In this document: in pieces, positions 48,699 through 58,335 of the stretch | Numbering within the stretch: position 1 is the stretch's first letter | Layout of the letters: every line of letters starts with the position of its first letter | Origin: Burkholderia sp. IMCC1007 | Lineage (GTDB): Bacteria; Pseudomonadota; Gammaproteobacteria; Burkholderiales; Burkholderiaceae | NCBI RefSeq assembly: GCF_027257875.1 | Contig: NZ_JAPVQY010000043.1 | Coordinates: 1-64,000 of the forward strand | Direction of reading: 5' to 3' | Length of the DNA stretch: 64,000 nt | The notes under the pieces: generated by a model | Database searches by the model: none | What the model was told of the DNA's origin: nothing | The model's input: only the letters and a program-made list of their open reading frames with translations | Translations under genes and position numbers: made by a program

Positions 48699-48870
48699 GG
48701 CGAATCGGTATGAACGGGTGGGCGGGGTGCGCAACGGCGCGCCCCATTATCGGCCGCGAGGCGGTCGGGGAAAACCCTTCTCGGGAAATCGCGACTTTGT
48801 CAGATCGCCGACGGTCTGGATAATGCCGTAAACCGGTATGTTGCCGGGTCATGACACTTCTGGAGGCGCC

Positions 48871-48957
48871 ATGGATCTGGCAATGGCAATGGGCATCGCA
48901 CTGTTCGGCATGTTCACCGGCAGCACGGTACTATTTTTCTACCAGCTAGGCCGCTGA
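48871..48957 (+). CDS. Tiny membrane protein (28 aa)
   Basis: 28 residues, a single hydrophobic helix: MDLAMAMGIALFGMFTGS followed by TVLFFYQLGR. A very good TGGAGG Shine-Dalgarno lies 5 bases before the ATG, and a perfect intrinsic terminator follows 25 bp after the stop, so this is a complete mini-transcription unit. Function unknown. The MDL...G..LFG pattern recurs in the 39-residue frame at 46767. Confidence 0.6.
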   Translation: MDLAMAMGIALFGMFTGSTVLFFYQLGR

Positions 48958-48982
48958 CGGCAAGTTGTTCCGGATTTCGCAG

Positions 48983-49010
48983 GGCCCGCCATGCAAATGG
49001 CGGGCCTTTT
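48983..49010 (+). terminator. Rho-independent terminator of the 28-aa gene
   Basis: 10-bp stem GGCCCGCCAT/ATGGCGGGCC (48983-48992 with 48997-49006), GCAA loop, TTTT (49007-49010). Confidence 0.85.
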
Positions 49011-49191
49011 GCTTTCCGTGTGCTTACAAATTGCAAGCGTTTGTGTGCATTGCCGCAATATCCAGTCAAATGCCTTGGCGCGGTAATCCTGGCTCGGCAT
49101 AATCGGGGCGCGTTTTTTCGGACGAGTACCATGTCGTCCGCTATCTACCCGCTTTTTCTTCCCGATTGACCACCACTAAGAGGACCGACGC

Positions 49192-50022
49192 GTGAGTCTC
49201 TGGTTTCTGGTATTCCTGAGCGTCCTGCAGGGCGTCACCGAACTCTTCCCCGTCAGCAGCCTTGGCCACACGCTGCTCGTTCCGGCGCTGTTCGGCATGC
49301 ACATCGACAAGCACGCGCCGCAGTTGCTGCCGTTCCTGGTGGCGCTGCACCTGGGCACCGCGCTCGCGCTGCTGTGGTATTTCCGTGCGCGCTGGATCGC
49401 GCTGATCAACGGCTTCTTCGCGCAGCTCGGCGGCCGCAAGAATGACGACGGACACCTGATGTGGGCGCTGATCATCGGTACGATCCCGACAGGGATCGTC
49501 GGTCTGCTGCTCGAGAAGCGCATCGAGCGTGTGTTCCACGACCTGCGCATCGTCGCGATCGCGTTGATCGTGAACGGCGTGCTGCTGTGGATCGGTGACC
49601 GCATCCAGCGCAGCCGTGCGCATCGGCCGCCCGAGAAGATGACGTTCAAGCAGGCGTTCTTCGTGGGTCTCGCGCAGATTGGCGCGCTGATTCCGGGGTT
49701 CTCGCGCAGCGGGCTGACCATGATCGCCGGCAATGCGGCGGGGCTGACGGCCGAGAAGGCCGCGGAGTTTTCGTTCCTGCTCGGCACCCCGATCATTTTC
49801 GCGGCGGGCGTGCTCGAACTGCCCAAGCTGTTCCATGCGCACGGCCAGCTCGCGGACGCGCTGCTCGGCGGCGTGCTGACGGCAATCGCCGCTTACCTGA
49901 GCGTGCGATTCCTGATGCGCTATTTCGAAGGGCGCGGGCGACTGGCGTCGTTCGGCGTGTATTGCGTGATCGCCGGGGTGTTCTGTCTCGGGTGGTTCAT
50001 GCTGCATCCGCAGCCGGTTTGA
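49192..50022 (+). CDS. uppP: Undecaprenyl-diphosphate phosphatase UppP (BacA)
   Basis: Integral membrane phosphatase that recycles undecaprenyl pyrophosphate for peptidoglycan synthesis; overexpression gives bacitracin resistance in other species. 276 residues, about eight membrane segments. The two conserved regions are QGVTELFPVSSLGH (residues 12-25, catalytic Glu) and IPGFSRSGLTMIAG (near 165-178, catalytic Arg/Ser). GTG start at 49192 preceded by AGAGGA at 8 bases. Confidence 0.93.
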   Translation: MSLWFLVFLSVLQGVTELFPVSSLGHTLLVPALFGMHIDKHAPQLLPFLVALHLGTALALLWYFRARWIALINGFFAQLGGRKNDDGHLMWALIIGTIPTGIVGLLLEKRIERVFHDLRIVAIALIVNGVLLWIGDRIQRSRAHRPPEKMTFKQAFFVGLAQIGALIPGFSRSGLTMIAGNAAGLTAEKAAEFSFLLGTPIIFAAGVLELPKLFHAHGQLADALLGGVLTAIAAYLSVRFLMRYFEGRGRLASFGVYCVIAGVFCLGWFMLHPQPV

Positions 50023-50073
50023 CGGTTGCAGCGCCGCTCGCGCGTGATATGGCGCGATGATCGGGTATAATTT

Positions 50074-50101
50074 CGGGCTCGGCTTCATGCCGGGCCCGTT
50101 T
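50074..50101 (+). terminator. Probable terminator after uppP
   Basis: 10-bp stem with one G-U pair (50074-50083 with 50089-50098), TTCAT loop, then TTTCGTTT. A TATAAT just before it (50066-50071) has no matching -35 and is not called as a promoter. Confidence 0.5.
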
Positions 50102-50197
50102 CGTTTCGGGGCTTCGTACCGGTAGTGGTTGCGGTGGTGATTCGAAGCCTTGTGCGTCAAATGCGGCCCGGGTTGTGTGCCGTGTCTTTTTCCTCGA

Positions 50198-50274
50198 CCG
50201 CCCTTAGCTCAGTTGGATAGAGCAACGGCCTTCTAAGCCGTAGGTCACACGTTCGAATCGTGTAGGGCGGGCCA
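50198..50274 (+). tRNA. tRNA-Arg (anticodon TCT)
   Basis: 77 nt including an encoded CCA (50272-50274). Acceptor stem CCGCCCT/AGGGCGG, D-stem GCTC/GAGC, anticodon stem ACGGC/GCCGT with loop CTTCTAA (anticodon TCT), T-arm ACACG/CGTGT. It stands at the left edge of the T6SS accessory segment and is a likely insertion site. Confidence 0.97.
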
Positions 50275-50755
50275 GTCTGGCCAATGGGTTTGCCGCCGCT
50301 GTAGTGGCTGGCTTTCCGGTGCGTTAATTTCCATGTAGGAACCGTGTGGGCATTTCACCGCGTCGAAGCGCGCGTCGAAAGAGCTCGTTTCGAAGGGCGA
50401 CCGGAGAGGCGTGTCAACGCATCGCAATTGGGCCGTGTGCTGCTGCCGCTGCGAAAATCAGAGATCACGGAAACTCCCAAGCGAAGTGCGCCGGTGCAGA
50501 AATGCATTGCCGGATGCGGCCGTAGCTGGCCGTATTCAGGAAGGTGATACGTGATTTAGAAAATTTGACTCACGAAGAATCGGAATTTTTTCCCTGAAGG
50601 ATTGTGAGATTCCGGCAATTTACGCACGAACGCCAGGTTGCCCATTTATTCGAGTTAAGTCGGCTTGCGACGCGCACTATGGCGTTGTTCCGAAAGGCAT
50701 TTATAATCAGCCCTCGGCAGAAACCCCACCTGAATACCAACCAAGGGAAAGCTGC
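50275..50755. other. Junction region between tRNA-Arg and vgrG
   Basis: About 480 bp with declining GC and no supported gene. Open frames on both strands lack ribosome binding sites. A TATAAT (50702-50707) lies 49 bp before the vgrG ATG and is a plausible -10, but no -35 is found 16-18 bp upstream. No second copy of the tRNA 3' end was seen within the segment by eye. Confidence 0.45.
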
Positions 50756-53287
50756 ATGGGCCACACCGCACTTTATAAGACGTTGCGTCTGGGCGACGCG
50801 CAATACAATCGTCTTGTCAAACTCGATACGCCGCTTGGCGTCGACTGGTTATTGCCGCTCTATGTGAAAGGAACGGCTCGACTCGGTCGCGATTACGAAT
50901 TCGTGATTGATGCCGTTTCACCACGCGGTAGCCAGATTGAACTGAGTGCGCTACTCGCCAAGCCGGTCACGCTGTGGATTCAGCAGACGGACGGCTCATA
51001 CATGCCGATCCATGGCTACGTTCACCGATTCAGCAGGCTGGGCGCGGATGGGCCATTGACTTTTTACAAGCTGGCGTTCTCATCCTGGCTCTATTTCTTG
51101 CGCCTGCGCCGCGACATGCGCGACTGGCAGGAACAGAACGGTGAGCAGATTCTGGTGGACGTCTTCAATGAGCATCCGCAAGCACGGGGCGCGTTCCGCA
51201 TCGATCTTCACAAGCCGCTGCCGTCCTACTCGAATCGCGTGCAGTGGGAATACGACCTGAATTTCGTCTATCGCAGCATGGAGGAGGTCGGCGTATTTCC
51301 GTACTTCGAGCACGCCGAAAATGGCCGATCGCACACGATGGTTTTGACGGACGACGTCTATTTCGTCCCTCAACTGAAACAGCCCGTCGTCGAGTTCGGC
51401 CCTACGGAAATCAGCGGGGAACTCGACGGGTTTGCGCAGTGGAAAGAGCAGCTTCAGATCGACAGCGCGCAACTGACGTCGCGCTCGTTCGACTATAAGC
51501 GCCCCGATCTCCCTCGGCAGGTACAGGGCGTGACCGACGTGGACGGCCAGTTGCCGACCGATGGGGAAATCTACGACTACCCTGGCGCGTACATGTGGTC
51601 GGACCGTGAGCAAGGTGAGCGTCTTGCGCAGATTCGGCTTGAAGAGCGCAAGTCGCGGATGAAGCGTTTTCACGGGATAGGAGGCTTGCGCTGCGCGATG
51701 CCAGGGCGGCGCTTCGAACTTCGCGGTCATCCGGTGCATGATGCGGGCAGTCAACCAGATCGCGAATTTGTCCTGCTCGCGGTTGACTGGCTGATCTGCA
51801 ATAACCTGCCCGGTCTGGACGAAGCAGAGCAATTTCCCGACGGGCTGGCTGCGGAAGTGGCGCAAGCGAAGGCCGGCGCGACGGTTCGCCACGCAGACGG
51901 CAGCGAAGGTTTCTTTCAGGTGGTGGTCGAGGCGCAGCCGCGCAACGTCCCGTTCCGCAGCCCGTTCGAACACAAGAAGCCGGTGATGCAGTTGCAGAAT
52001 GCAATCGTCGCCGGGCCGAGCGGGGAGGAGGTGTATACCGATTCGCTGAACCGGGTGAAGGTGTGGTTCCACTGGAATCGCCGCAATGGCCAGGATGAAC
52101 GTGCATCGTGCTGGGTGCGCCCGACCTTCCTCGATGCAGGCTCGAATCGTGGTGGGATTCAACCGCTACGCAAGGGCGACGAAGTGGTCGTCGGTTTCAT
52201 GGAAGGGGACTGTGACCGGCCCGTCATCATCGCGAGAATGTACGGGGGAGCTACGCAGCCGGTGTGGCACACGAACGGTTTGCTGTCCGGTCAGCGCTCG
52301 CGCGAGTATGGCGGCACCGGCTACAACCAGCTCGTCATGGACGACTCGACGCAGCAGAATCGGGTTCACCTTTACTCGAGCAGCTATCAGTCCCACTTGC
52401 ACCTGGGGTACCTGATCCAGCAGACCGACAATACGCGCGGTGCATTCCTCGGCAGCGGTTTCGACCTCAAGTCGGACGCCTACGGCGCCATTCGGGCGGG
52501 GCAGGGCCTGTTCGTATCTACGCACCCGACCGCGACGAACCAACCGTTGAACGTAACGGCCGCGTCCGAGCAGTTGGCCAGTGCGGAAACCGTTGTGGAT
52601 TTGACGTCGCAGGCGAGCTCGGCGAACCAGGCCGAAAGTTTGCAGGAAGGGCAGGACGCACTCAAGAAGTTCACCGACGCGACGCACTATAGCGTGAGCG
52701 GCGGCGCCGGCAGCGGCGGTCGGACCGGCGGCGGCGGCACGGGTAATGCGAATGGCTTTTCGACGCCGATCATGCTGATGGCGAGCCCTGCGGGCTTGGG
52801 GCTGTCGACTCAGGATTCAGCGCAGCTGACGGCCAATCAGCAAGTCAATATCGTGAGCGGCAAGAGCACGCACGTGGCGGCCGGCAAATCGCTGATCGTA
52901 AGCGTGATGGAGAAGATTAGCCTGTTCGCGCAGAACGCTGGGATCAAGCTGTTTGCGGCGAAGGGCAAGGTCGAGATCCAAGCGAAAAGCGATGCCATGG
53001 CGTTGACCGCGCAGCAGGATCTGACTGTCACCAGCGTTGACGGCCGAGTCGTGATTTCGGCGGACAAGGAAATCTGGATCGGGGCCGGTGGATCGTACAT
53101 CAAGATCACGCCCGACCTGATCGAGAACGGGACGACCGGTCGAATTCTTGAGAAGGGCGCATCGTGGAGTAAGCAGGGCGCGTCGTCGATGCGCTTGCCC
53201 GCACAGATTAAGAGCGTCACAAAGGGGTGCTCCTGGCAGACGGCGTCGGCGTCCGCCAATAGCGCATCAACCGTCGTGCTGGAGTAA
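50756..53287 (+). CDS. vgrG: Type VI secretion tip protein VgrG
   Basis: Trimeric spike at the tip of the T6SS tube; carries effectors out of the cell. 843 residues. N-terminal gp27-like domain (residues 1-380; NRVQWEYDLNFVYRSMEEVGVFPYF), OB-fold gp5-like domain about 420-520 (DSLNRVKVWFHWNR, CWVRPTFLDAGSNRGG, GDEVVVGFMEGDCDRPVI), then a DUF2345 beta-helix-type C-terminal region (about 650-790; LTANQQVNIVSGKSTHVAAG) after a Gly/Ser-rich linker. No obvious enzymatic C-terminal domain, so its cargo is probably the downstream effector. First gene of a five-gene plus-strand cluster. Confidence 0.93.
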   Translation: MGHTALYKTLRLGDAQYNRLVKLDTPLGVDWLLPLYVKGTARLGRDYEFVIDAVSPRGSQIELSALLAKPVTLWIQQTDGSYMPIHGYVHRFSRLGADGPLTFYKLAFSSWLYFLRLRRDMRDWQEQNGEQILVDVFNEHPQARGAFRIDLHKPLPSYSNRVQWEYDLNFVYRSMEEVGVFPYFEHAENGRSHTMVLTDDVYFVPQLKQPVVEFGPTEISGELDGFAQWKEQLQIDSAQLTSRSFDYKRPDLPRQVQGVTDVDGQLPTDGEIYDYPGAYMWSDREQGERLAQIRLEERKSRMKRFHGIGGLRCAMPGRRFELRGHPVHDAGSQPDREFVLLAVDWLICNNLPGLDEAEQFPDGLAAEVAQAKAGATVRHADGSEGFFQVVVEAQPRNVPFRSPFEHKKPVMQLQNAIVAGPSGEEVYTDSLNRVKVWFHWNRRNGQDERASCWVRPTFLDAGSNRGGIQPLRKGDEVVVGFMEGDCDRPVIIARMYGGATQPVWHTNGLLSGQRSREYGGTGYNQLVMDDSTQQNRVHLYSSSYQSHLHLGYLIQQTDNTRGAFLGSGFDLKSDAYGAIRAGQGLFVSTHPTATNQPLNVTAASEQLASAETVVDLTSQASSANQAESLQEGQDALKKFTDATHYSVSGGAGSGGRTGGGGTGNANGFSTPIMLMASPAGLGLSTQDSAQLTANQQVNIVSGKSTHVAAGKSLIVSVMEKISLFAQNAGIKLFAAKGKVEIQAKSDAMALTAQQDLTVTSVDGRVVISADKEIWIGAGGSYIKITPDLIENGTTGRILEKGASWSKQGASSMRLPAQIKSVTKGCSWQTASASANSASTVVLE

Positions 53288-53291
53288 GTCG

Positions 53292-54302
53292 ATGTCATAC
53301 ATGCAGATGCGGCAAGGGCGCGATGGCGGTGGTGCGGACGATTTCGTGGCGGAGGAGGTCAGAATTAGCGAGCAGGTCGGTGCATTAAAGAGTTGGTTCA
53401 GCCAGCATCCGGACATGCGTTGTCTGCTGCTTGTCGACCCGAGCCAACGGGATCCGTTGGCCGATGATGGCGGCGACAACGCACTACGCGCGGATTTACC
53501 CAAGACCGACGTGGTAATAGATCATGAGGCGGTCTCGCCGGCACATTATCCCTACCTTCTCGAACTGGATCTCAAAGCTGAATCTGGTGTCGCCGCGCTG
53601 GAAGAAAGTGTGCGACTGGCGTTCGAAGACAGACGCCCACAGTCGATGGCCGAGGGGATGGGGCAACGCATCGGTGGTTGGCTGGCCAGTTCTGCATCAG
53701 CCGGGGAGATCGCGGCACATTGCTCGCGTCTCACGCTTCAGAACGACGATCAGAGTCGTCTTTGCCTGCTGAGATTCTACGATCCTCGTTCGCAAGCACT
53801 GCTCTGGCCTCTGTTGGCACCGGTGCAGCAGCATGCGTTGTTGGGTCCGATCCAAGCATGGCATACCCTCGACGCTGCAGCGGTACCCATTACCCGTATG
53901 AACACCATGGGGCGGCGAGACGACTTTGTGCTCGATGCTGCGCAATGGCAGGCTATCCATTGTCATGGCATCGTCAATCGCGCACTTGCGCTGCATGCGT
54001 ACGATCTCGACCGCCAACCGAAGCAACATGAGGCCGATGCGGCCATGGCAGCTGCGCTGAGGGCTCGGCACTATGGCTTGACGGACGAGGCTGACGGGGT
54101 GGCTTTTGTCGGCCATGCGCTCTCGTGGCATCCGGAGTTCGACCTGCATCCGCGGGTTCTGCAGATACTGAGCAGCAGAGCCGAAGGGGATCTTTATGTC
54201 GAACGGATCGACGAGCTCACTTCGGACGAAATCGCGGAAATTCGGAATGGCGTCTGGCACGAGCGCTTGCGTGTCTCGGCTAATCGGGGTAGCCGCGCCT
54301 GA
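53292..54302 (+). CDS. DUF4123 T6SS effector adaptor
   Basis: 336 residues, cytoplasmic. The N-terminal 130-150 residues match the DUF4123 adaptor (Tap/TEC) pattern: RCLLLVDPSQRDP, then SPAHYPYLLELDLK and RLAFEDRRPQS. These proteins load a specific effector onto VgrG and are encoded between the two, exactly as here. The start is 4 bp after the vgrG stop, with GGAG as ribosome binding site, so it is tightly co-transcribed. The C-terminal half (SRLCLLRFYDPRSQALLWPLL and onward) is also typical of long DUF4123 proteins. Confidence 0.85.
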   Translation: MSYMQMRQGRDGGGADDFVAEEVRISEQVGALKSWFSQHPDMRCLLLVDPSQRDPLADDGGDNALRADLPKTDVVIDHEAVSPAHYPYLLELDLKAESGVAALEESVRLAFEDRRPQSMAEGMGQRIGGWLASSASAGEIAAHCSRLTLQNDDQSRLCLLRFYDPRSQALLWPLLAPVQQHALLGPIQAWHTLDAAAVPITRMNTMGRRDDFVLDAAQWQAIHCHGIVNRALALHAYDLDRQPKQHEADAAMAAALRARHYGLTDEADGVAFVGHALSWHPEFDLHPRVLQILSSRAEGDLYVERIDELTSDEIAEIRNGVWHERLRVSANRGSRA

Positions 54303-54328
54303 ACCTATAACGAATAACGAAACAGATC

Positions 54329-57190
54329 ATGGCAAACACTCCTCTGACTTGTACCGCGACGTGCCCGAACTGTATGAAATCGGGTCTCGCGATTTTGCCG
54401 GTTCGATATGCCGTAGTGCCGAAAACCATGTCGAATGCGATGCCTCCTGGCATTGTCGGTCCGGGTGTCACGGACATCGCATTGACCGCGCATCACTACA
54501 GCCTGAGAACGCTCCGAGAGGGGTGGCTCTATCTTTTCTACGAGAAAGGTGCACGCGGCAGCAACTACTGGGAAGCCTATCGGGTGACCGAAGACGGACG
54601 GCTCTGGAAGCAGACGATCCCTTTGCCGTCGGTACCGAAGACAGACCCGGCGTGCGCACAGGGCGGCGGTGCCGTGCCTATGGATGTTATCTCCATCGAG
54701 AAGCCTGAGAAGGCGACACGGGTTTTCATCGCTTTCTCCGAGTATCCGTGGATCAAGGAAGTTTTCCAGAAGTACGCGACGTCCTCGAAGCTGCGTAACG
54801 AACGTATGCAGGTCATCATGCCGGCGACATGGATCCAGACGGGAAGCGGCATGTTCGGCATGAACAAAGGCGAGGCCGGGCATGCGACCGTTGCCACACA
54901 GGCCGGGATAGACCAGATTGTCGAGTACCAGCCGGGCCTGAAGGCTGATTTGCTCGCTCCGCCCGCCAAGCCGATCGCCATTGACGAATACGGACGTGCG
55001 ACTGACGACACCATTTGGGAGCAGGAAGCCACGCGTTATCCGTTGCATATCCGTCAAACCTCTCCCTCGGGCTCGGCCAGTAAAGATCTGGTCAAGCTAA
55101 TGAATGAAATTGGCGAGAATGCTGGCGGCGCGCCCCATAAGCCGATGCTGCTGGCGTTGTGGGATGGGATTGGCATCGCGCACGAACTCGCTGGGTTCCA
55201 TAACGATCCCGCTGGCATGCTCATGCGCTATACCGGCATGCAGCCGCTCCGCGTGGATGCCGCACAGTCCATCGAGGCGGCCGAACGGGCGGTTCGCAGT
55301 GGTGCCGCATTGAGCGAGAGTCTCCTGCGCAAGGGGATGATGAGTGCAGCTCTTGGTGCTGGTGATGGCGGCATTATGGCGCCCAGCGCATTAGAGATGA
55401 TCGACAACGCCGGGCAACTCACGCCTGCGGAAAAACAAGCCGCGGGTGACAAGGCTTGGCGCAAATACCAGGCCAGCCTCAAGGGAGGAAAGTGGCCCAA
55501 CAACTTCAGCACGTGGTTCGACAAGATCACCAACAAGTGCGAAGAGCTGCAGAAGCAGCGTGTGCCTGATCGCGACGCCTGGCTTTCCGCCGACGCGTTT
55601 CGGCATGCGCTCAACGACTATCATCCGGATGACGCGGGTGACGGCGTGGCGTTTCATGGTGTGATTGACGAAGCGTATGCCGGATTATCTGCGACCAATG
55701 CGGGGGTGCGTATTGTCGAGAAGCTCATCAACAACATGGATCCGACCGATGAGCGCAGCTACTTTTGGCGGGCGTTCGCCTATAACCAGACGGATATTCG
55801 TCAGGAGTTGAAGACGTTCCTGACGAGGGTACAGGCTACAAAAAGTGATTCGATCGTGGATCAGGCTGCGTCGTGGTATGAGGCGAAGCAGGCATCGCTC
55901 TACATCGATCTTGCATACCTGAAGTCATTCGTGAAGTTCTACGAAAAGGTCGAGGACATCTTCAAGCACGAGCGCGCCGGCTCAGCGACCGAGCGACCGC
56001 TCAAGGCTCTGGGGATCGAGCGATTGACGCTGTGGTCGGGACGTGCGTTGATAAATGTCTTTGGACCGATTTCTCGTTCCGTTGGCGGAATGCTGATCAA
56101 GGGGGCGTTGATGGTGCGTGGGGGCCTCGTACTGGAAGACGCGAAGCGCATCGTGGTGAAGCTGGCTGCCTGGGAAGGCCAAATGGACACCGTGATGAGC
56201 AAAACGATTTGGGAAATCAAGGCGAAGAATCCCAGCTTGAATCCCATGCAGGTTCGGGCACAAGCATACGCGACGTTGGCGAATGATGATCGTGGCGCCC
56301 TCGTCCGCAAGCTGTATGCTGAGGCGCGGTTTACACCGAATGCCGCGCGGGACAAGGCCGCCGCGTCAGTCAAGATCTCCGGGGCGTTGTTCATCATCGA
56401 GATGATGAATTACTTCCTGCTCTGGACAAAGCCGAACAAGACGGCTGCTGACGAATTGACTATTGCCAGTGGGACCTTATCGTTGGTTGGGGCTGGGCTT
56501 AACGTTTACAACAAATGGCTCAGCGGCTTTGGGAAGTCTACGGCCACTGCGACGCTTGCGAGCATGAAGGTTGCCGCGAGCTGTTTGGGCGGGGTTTCAT
56601 CGTTTATATCCTTCACAACAGATGGGATGAAAGTAACATCTGGAGTGTCATCGGCAAACTACAAGCAAGCTATTTTTTATAGCATCAAGGGCATGCTGGA
56701 TCTCGGGTCAGGTATTGCAACGATTCTAACGGCTATCAGTTCCTCTGCACCATTGCTTATGCGATCGCCCAGCCTGTCTCCTGGAAAGGTGCGGTTCCTG
56801 GGGAGACTCTCGGCCGGCATGGCAGGAGCTCAGGCTCGGATCGAGGGCCGAGCCGCTGGGCTCGCGGGGCAGAAGCTGGAAGCATACGTCGCGAGTACGG
56901 TACTCAAGGGGGCAAGAGCCTACGCGGGGGAAACCGTTGCACTTGGGCTTGCGACGGAGGTGTCCGCAGGGGGATGGCTAATGCTTAGCGGGCGTCTGAT
57001 CCTGATCGCAACTGGCTGGGAAGTGGCCGTGATCCTGACTGTGATTACGCTGATCTACAACTACTTTACGCCGGATGACCTGGAAAACTGGTTATCAAGT
57101 TCGCCGTTCGGAACCGCACCGGACAAAGGGCGCACATTGGAAAAGCAGCAGGCTGCTTTTGAGGCGGCGCTTGCTGCAACGGGAAATTGA
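54329..57190 (+). CDS. VasX-like T6SS effector, probably membrane-active
   Basis: 953 residues. The N-terminus has the VasX_N-type signature: two CxxC-like Cys pairs (CTATCPNC at residues 8-15) followed by GLAILPVRYAVVP and REGWLYLFYEKG. VasX of Vibrio cholerae is a pore-forming T6SS effector, and this family is delivered with VgrG and a DUF4123 adaptor. The central part is helical and soluble. From about residue 680 there are several hydrophobic segments (near 680-698, 712-730, 750-765, 785-812 and 890-915), consistent with insertion into a target membrane. The gene is 26 bp after the adaptor and 2 bp before the immunity candidate. GC and codon use drop toward its 3' end. Confidence 0.75.
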   Translation: MANTPLTCTATCPNCMKSGLAILPVRYAVVPKTMSNAMPPGIVGPGVTDIALTAHHYSLRTLREGWLYLFYEKGARGSNYWEAYRVTEDGRLWKQTIPLPSVPKTDPACAQGGGAVPMDVISIEKPEKATRVFIAFSEYPWIKEVFQKYATSSKLRNERMQVIMPATWIQTGSGMFGMNKGEAGHATVATQAGIDQIVEYQPGLKADLLAPPAKPIAIDEYGRATDDTIWEQEATRYPLHIRQTSPSGSASKDLVKLMNEIGENAGGAPHKPMLLALWDGIGIAHELAGFHNDPAGMLMRYTGMQPLRVDAAQSIEAAERAVRSGAALSESLLRKGMMSAALGAGDGGIMAPSALEMIDNAGQLTPAEKQAAGDKAWRKYQASLKGGKWPNNFSTWFDKITNKCEELQKQRVPDRDAWLSADAFRHALNDYHPDDAGDGVAFHGVIDEAYAGLSATNAGVRIVEKLINNMDPTDERSYFWRAFAYNQTDIRQELKTFLTRVQATKSDSIVDQAASWYEAKQASLYIDLAYLKSFVKFYEKVEDIFKHERAGSATERPLKALGIERLTLWSGRALINVFGPISRSVGGMLIKGALMVRGGLVLEDAKRIVVKLAAWEGQMDTVMSKTIWEIKAKNPSLNPMQVRAQAYATLANDDRGALVRKLYAEARFTPNAARDKAAASVKISGALFIIEMMNYFLLWTKPNKTAADELTIASGTLSLVGAGLNVYNKWLSGFGKSTATATLASMKVAASCLGGVSSFISFTTDGMKVTSGVSSANYKQAIFYSIKGMLDLGSGIATILTAISSSAPLLMRSPSLSPGKVRFLGRLSAGMAGAQARIEGRAAGLAGQKLEAYVASTVLKGARAYAGETVALGLATEVSAGGWLMLSGRLILIATGWEVAVILTVITLIYNYFTPDDLENWLSSSPFGTAPDKGRTLEKQQAAFEAALAATGN

Positions 57191-57192
57191 CG

Positions 57193-57936
57193 ATGGAAAA
57201 TAAGCAGGCTACTGGCCCTGTGCTCCTGCGAGGAATCATCACGGGACTGACAAAGCGCCGTGCCTCCTATGAAAGCATTTTTACGGAGGCGGACAAGCAG
57301 GCAATGGAGCGCACGGCGATCGTTGCAGCGTTGGCAGGCCTGAATGATATTGCGCTCAATCTAAGTACATCAACGCAATTCACAGACACCGTAGGGGATC
57401 TCGTTACTTTTGAACTGAACGGTAATGAGATCCGCGCATGGATCTGGTTGTCGGTCTTCGAAAATGGTGACGAGGTCGAAGTTGTCGCGGAGCGGGCGGG
57501 AACTGGATGGATTGGATACGCAATCAGGCGGTGTAGTGATGGAATTTTGTCCGTTCACCCTCATTGCGAACGTGGTAGTCGGGCATTATTTAAATTCTTC
57601 ATGAAACTATCGGTGCTATTCTGGAGCGGTTGTGCGCTGGCCATGACGCTACTGGTGGCGTCGATGATGCTATACAATGGCCTACATGATCGATGGATGT
57701 TCTTTATGAAAACATTTCTCGTTTCATGGGGGGCGATTGAGATAATAGCCATTTTTTTGGCATATAGAGTAAGTCGTAGATTCAAGAGGCAGTTGCCTAT
57801 GGCAAATCGGATATTTGCGACGTTTGGCTGGGAAAATCCCGCAGATGTTGACTTGCCCAAAACATCGAAAAAGCTAAAGCGGCCCGATGATGCGTGGCAG
57901 ATGGGGAAGCTTGTTTTCCGTTACAGCGAGTCCTGA
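57193..57936 (+). CDS. Candidate immunity protein for the VasX-like effector
   Basis: 247 residues. A soluble N-terminal domain (1-135) is followed by two membrane helices (about 139-161 and 170-192) and a basic cytoplasmic tail. A membrane-anchored immunity protein fits a pore-forming effector, as with TsiV2 for VasX. The start is ATG 57193, two bases after the effector stop; a TTG six bases earlier is less likely. The gene is visibly AT-richer than the rest of the chromosome. No family recognised; the role is inferred from position and topology. Confidence 0.6.
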   Translation: MENKQATGPVLLRGIITGLTKRRASYESIFTEADKQAMERTAIVAALAGLNDIALNLSTSTQFTDTVGDLVTFELNGNEIRAWIWLSVFENGDEVEVVAERAGTGWIGYAIRRCSDGILSVHPHCERGSRALFKFFMKLSVLFWSGCALAMTLLVASMMLYNGLHDRWMFFMKTFLVSWGAIEIIAIFLAYRVSRRFKRQLPMANRIFATFGWENPADVDLPKTSKKLKRPDDAWQMGKLVFRYSES

Positions 57937-57992
57937 GATGCTGTTGACAGTAGTAGATGTGTTTTTCAGTGGGCGACCCGCAAGAGAGCGTC

Positions 57993-58268
57993 ATGAGTAA
58001 AGCACTGGTATGTGATGGCGATTTGACTACGACCGGCGGGCACGTTATCGCGACTGCTTCGAGTATGTACGATGGCGACAGACGTATCGCCCTGGATCAC
58101 GAAATGGCAACGTGCACCAAATGTCCTGGCGAGCATCCGATCCAAGGTAGTGGTGCCGATATGCAAGAGGACGGTCGATCGTGCGCCCTGGATGGCGATC
58201 TGGTTCTGTGCCCGTGCGGAACGAACCACGTTAAGGCAGGCGGCGGATCGGGATGTTCGACAGACTGA
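57993..58268 (+). CDS. PAAR-domain T6SS spike tip
   Basis: 91 residues, a single PAAR domain that would sharpen the VgrG tip. Visible features: GDLTTTGGHVIA (residues 7-18), a second repeat SALDGDLVLCPCG-like CALDGDLVLCPCGTNH near residue 65, and Cys/His residues that hold the zinc at the apex (CTKCPGEH, CPCGTNH). AGAGAG lies 5 bases before ATG 57993. It has no toxin extension, so it is a structural tip. Last plus-strand gene of the cluster, convergent with tssF. Confidence 0.85.
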   Translation: MSKALVCDGDLTTTGGHVIATASSMYDGDRRIALDHEMATCTKCPGEHPIQGSGADMQEDGRSCALDGDLVLCPCGTNHVKAGGGSGCSTD

Positions 58269-58335
58269 AGAAGAAATGTGCCCCATGCTGATGGGGTATC
58301 AGTCTATCTGTTTTGGCGGGCCATGCAACAGCCTG

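Noticed and set aside
50066..50071. TATAAT before tRNA-Arg as a promoter
   Set aside because: No -35 at 16-18 bp, and it is followed at once by a hairpin that looks like the uppP terminator.
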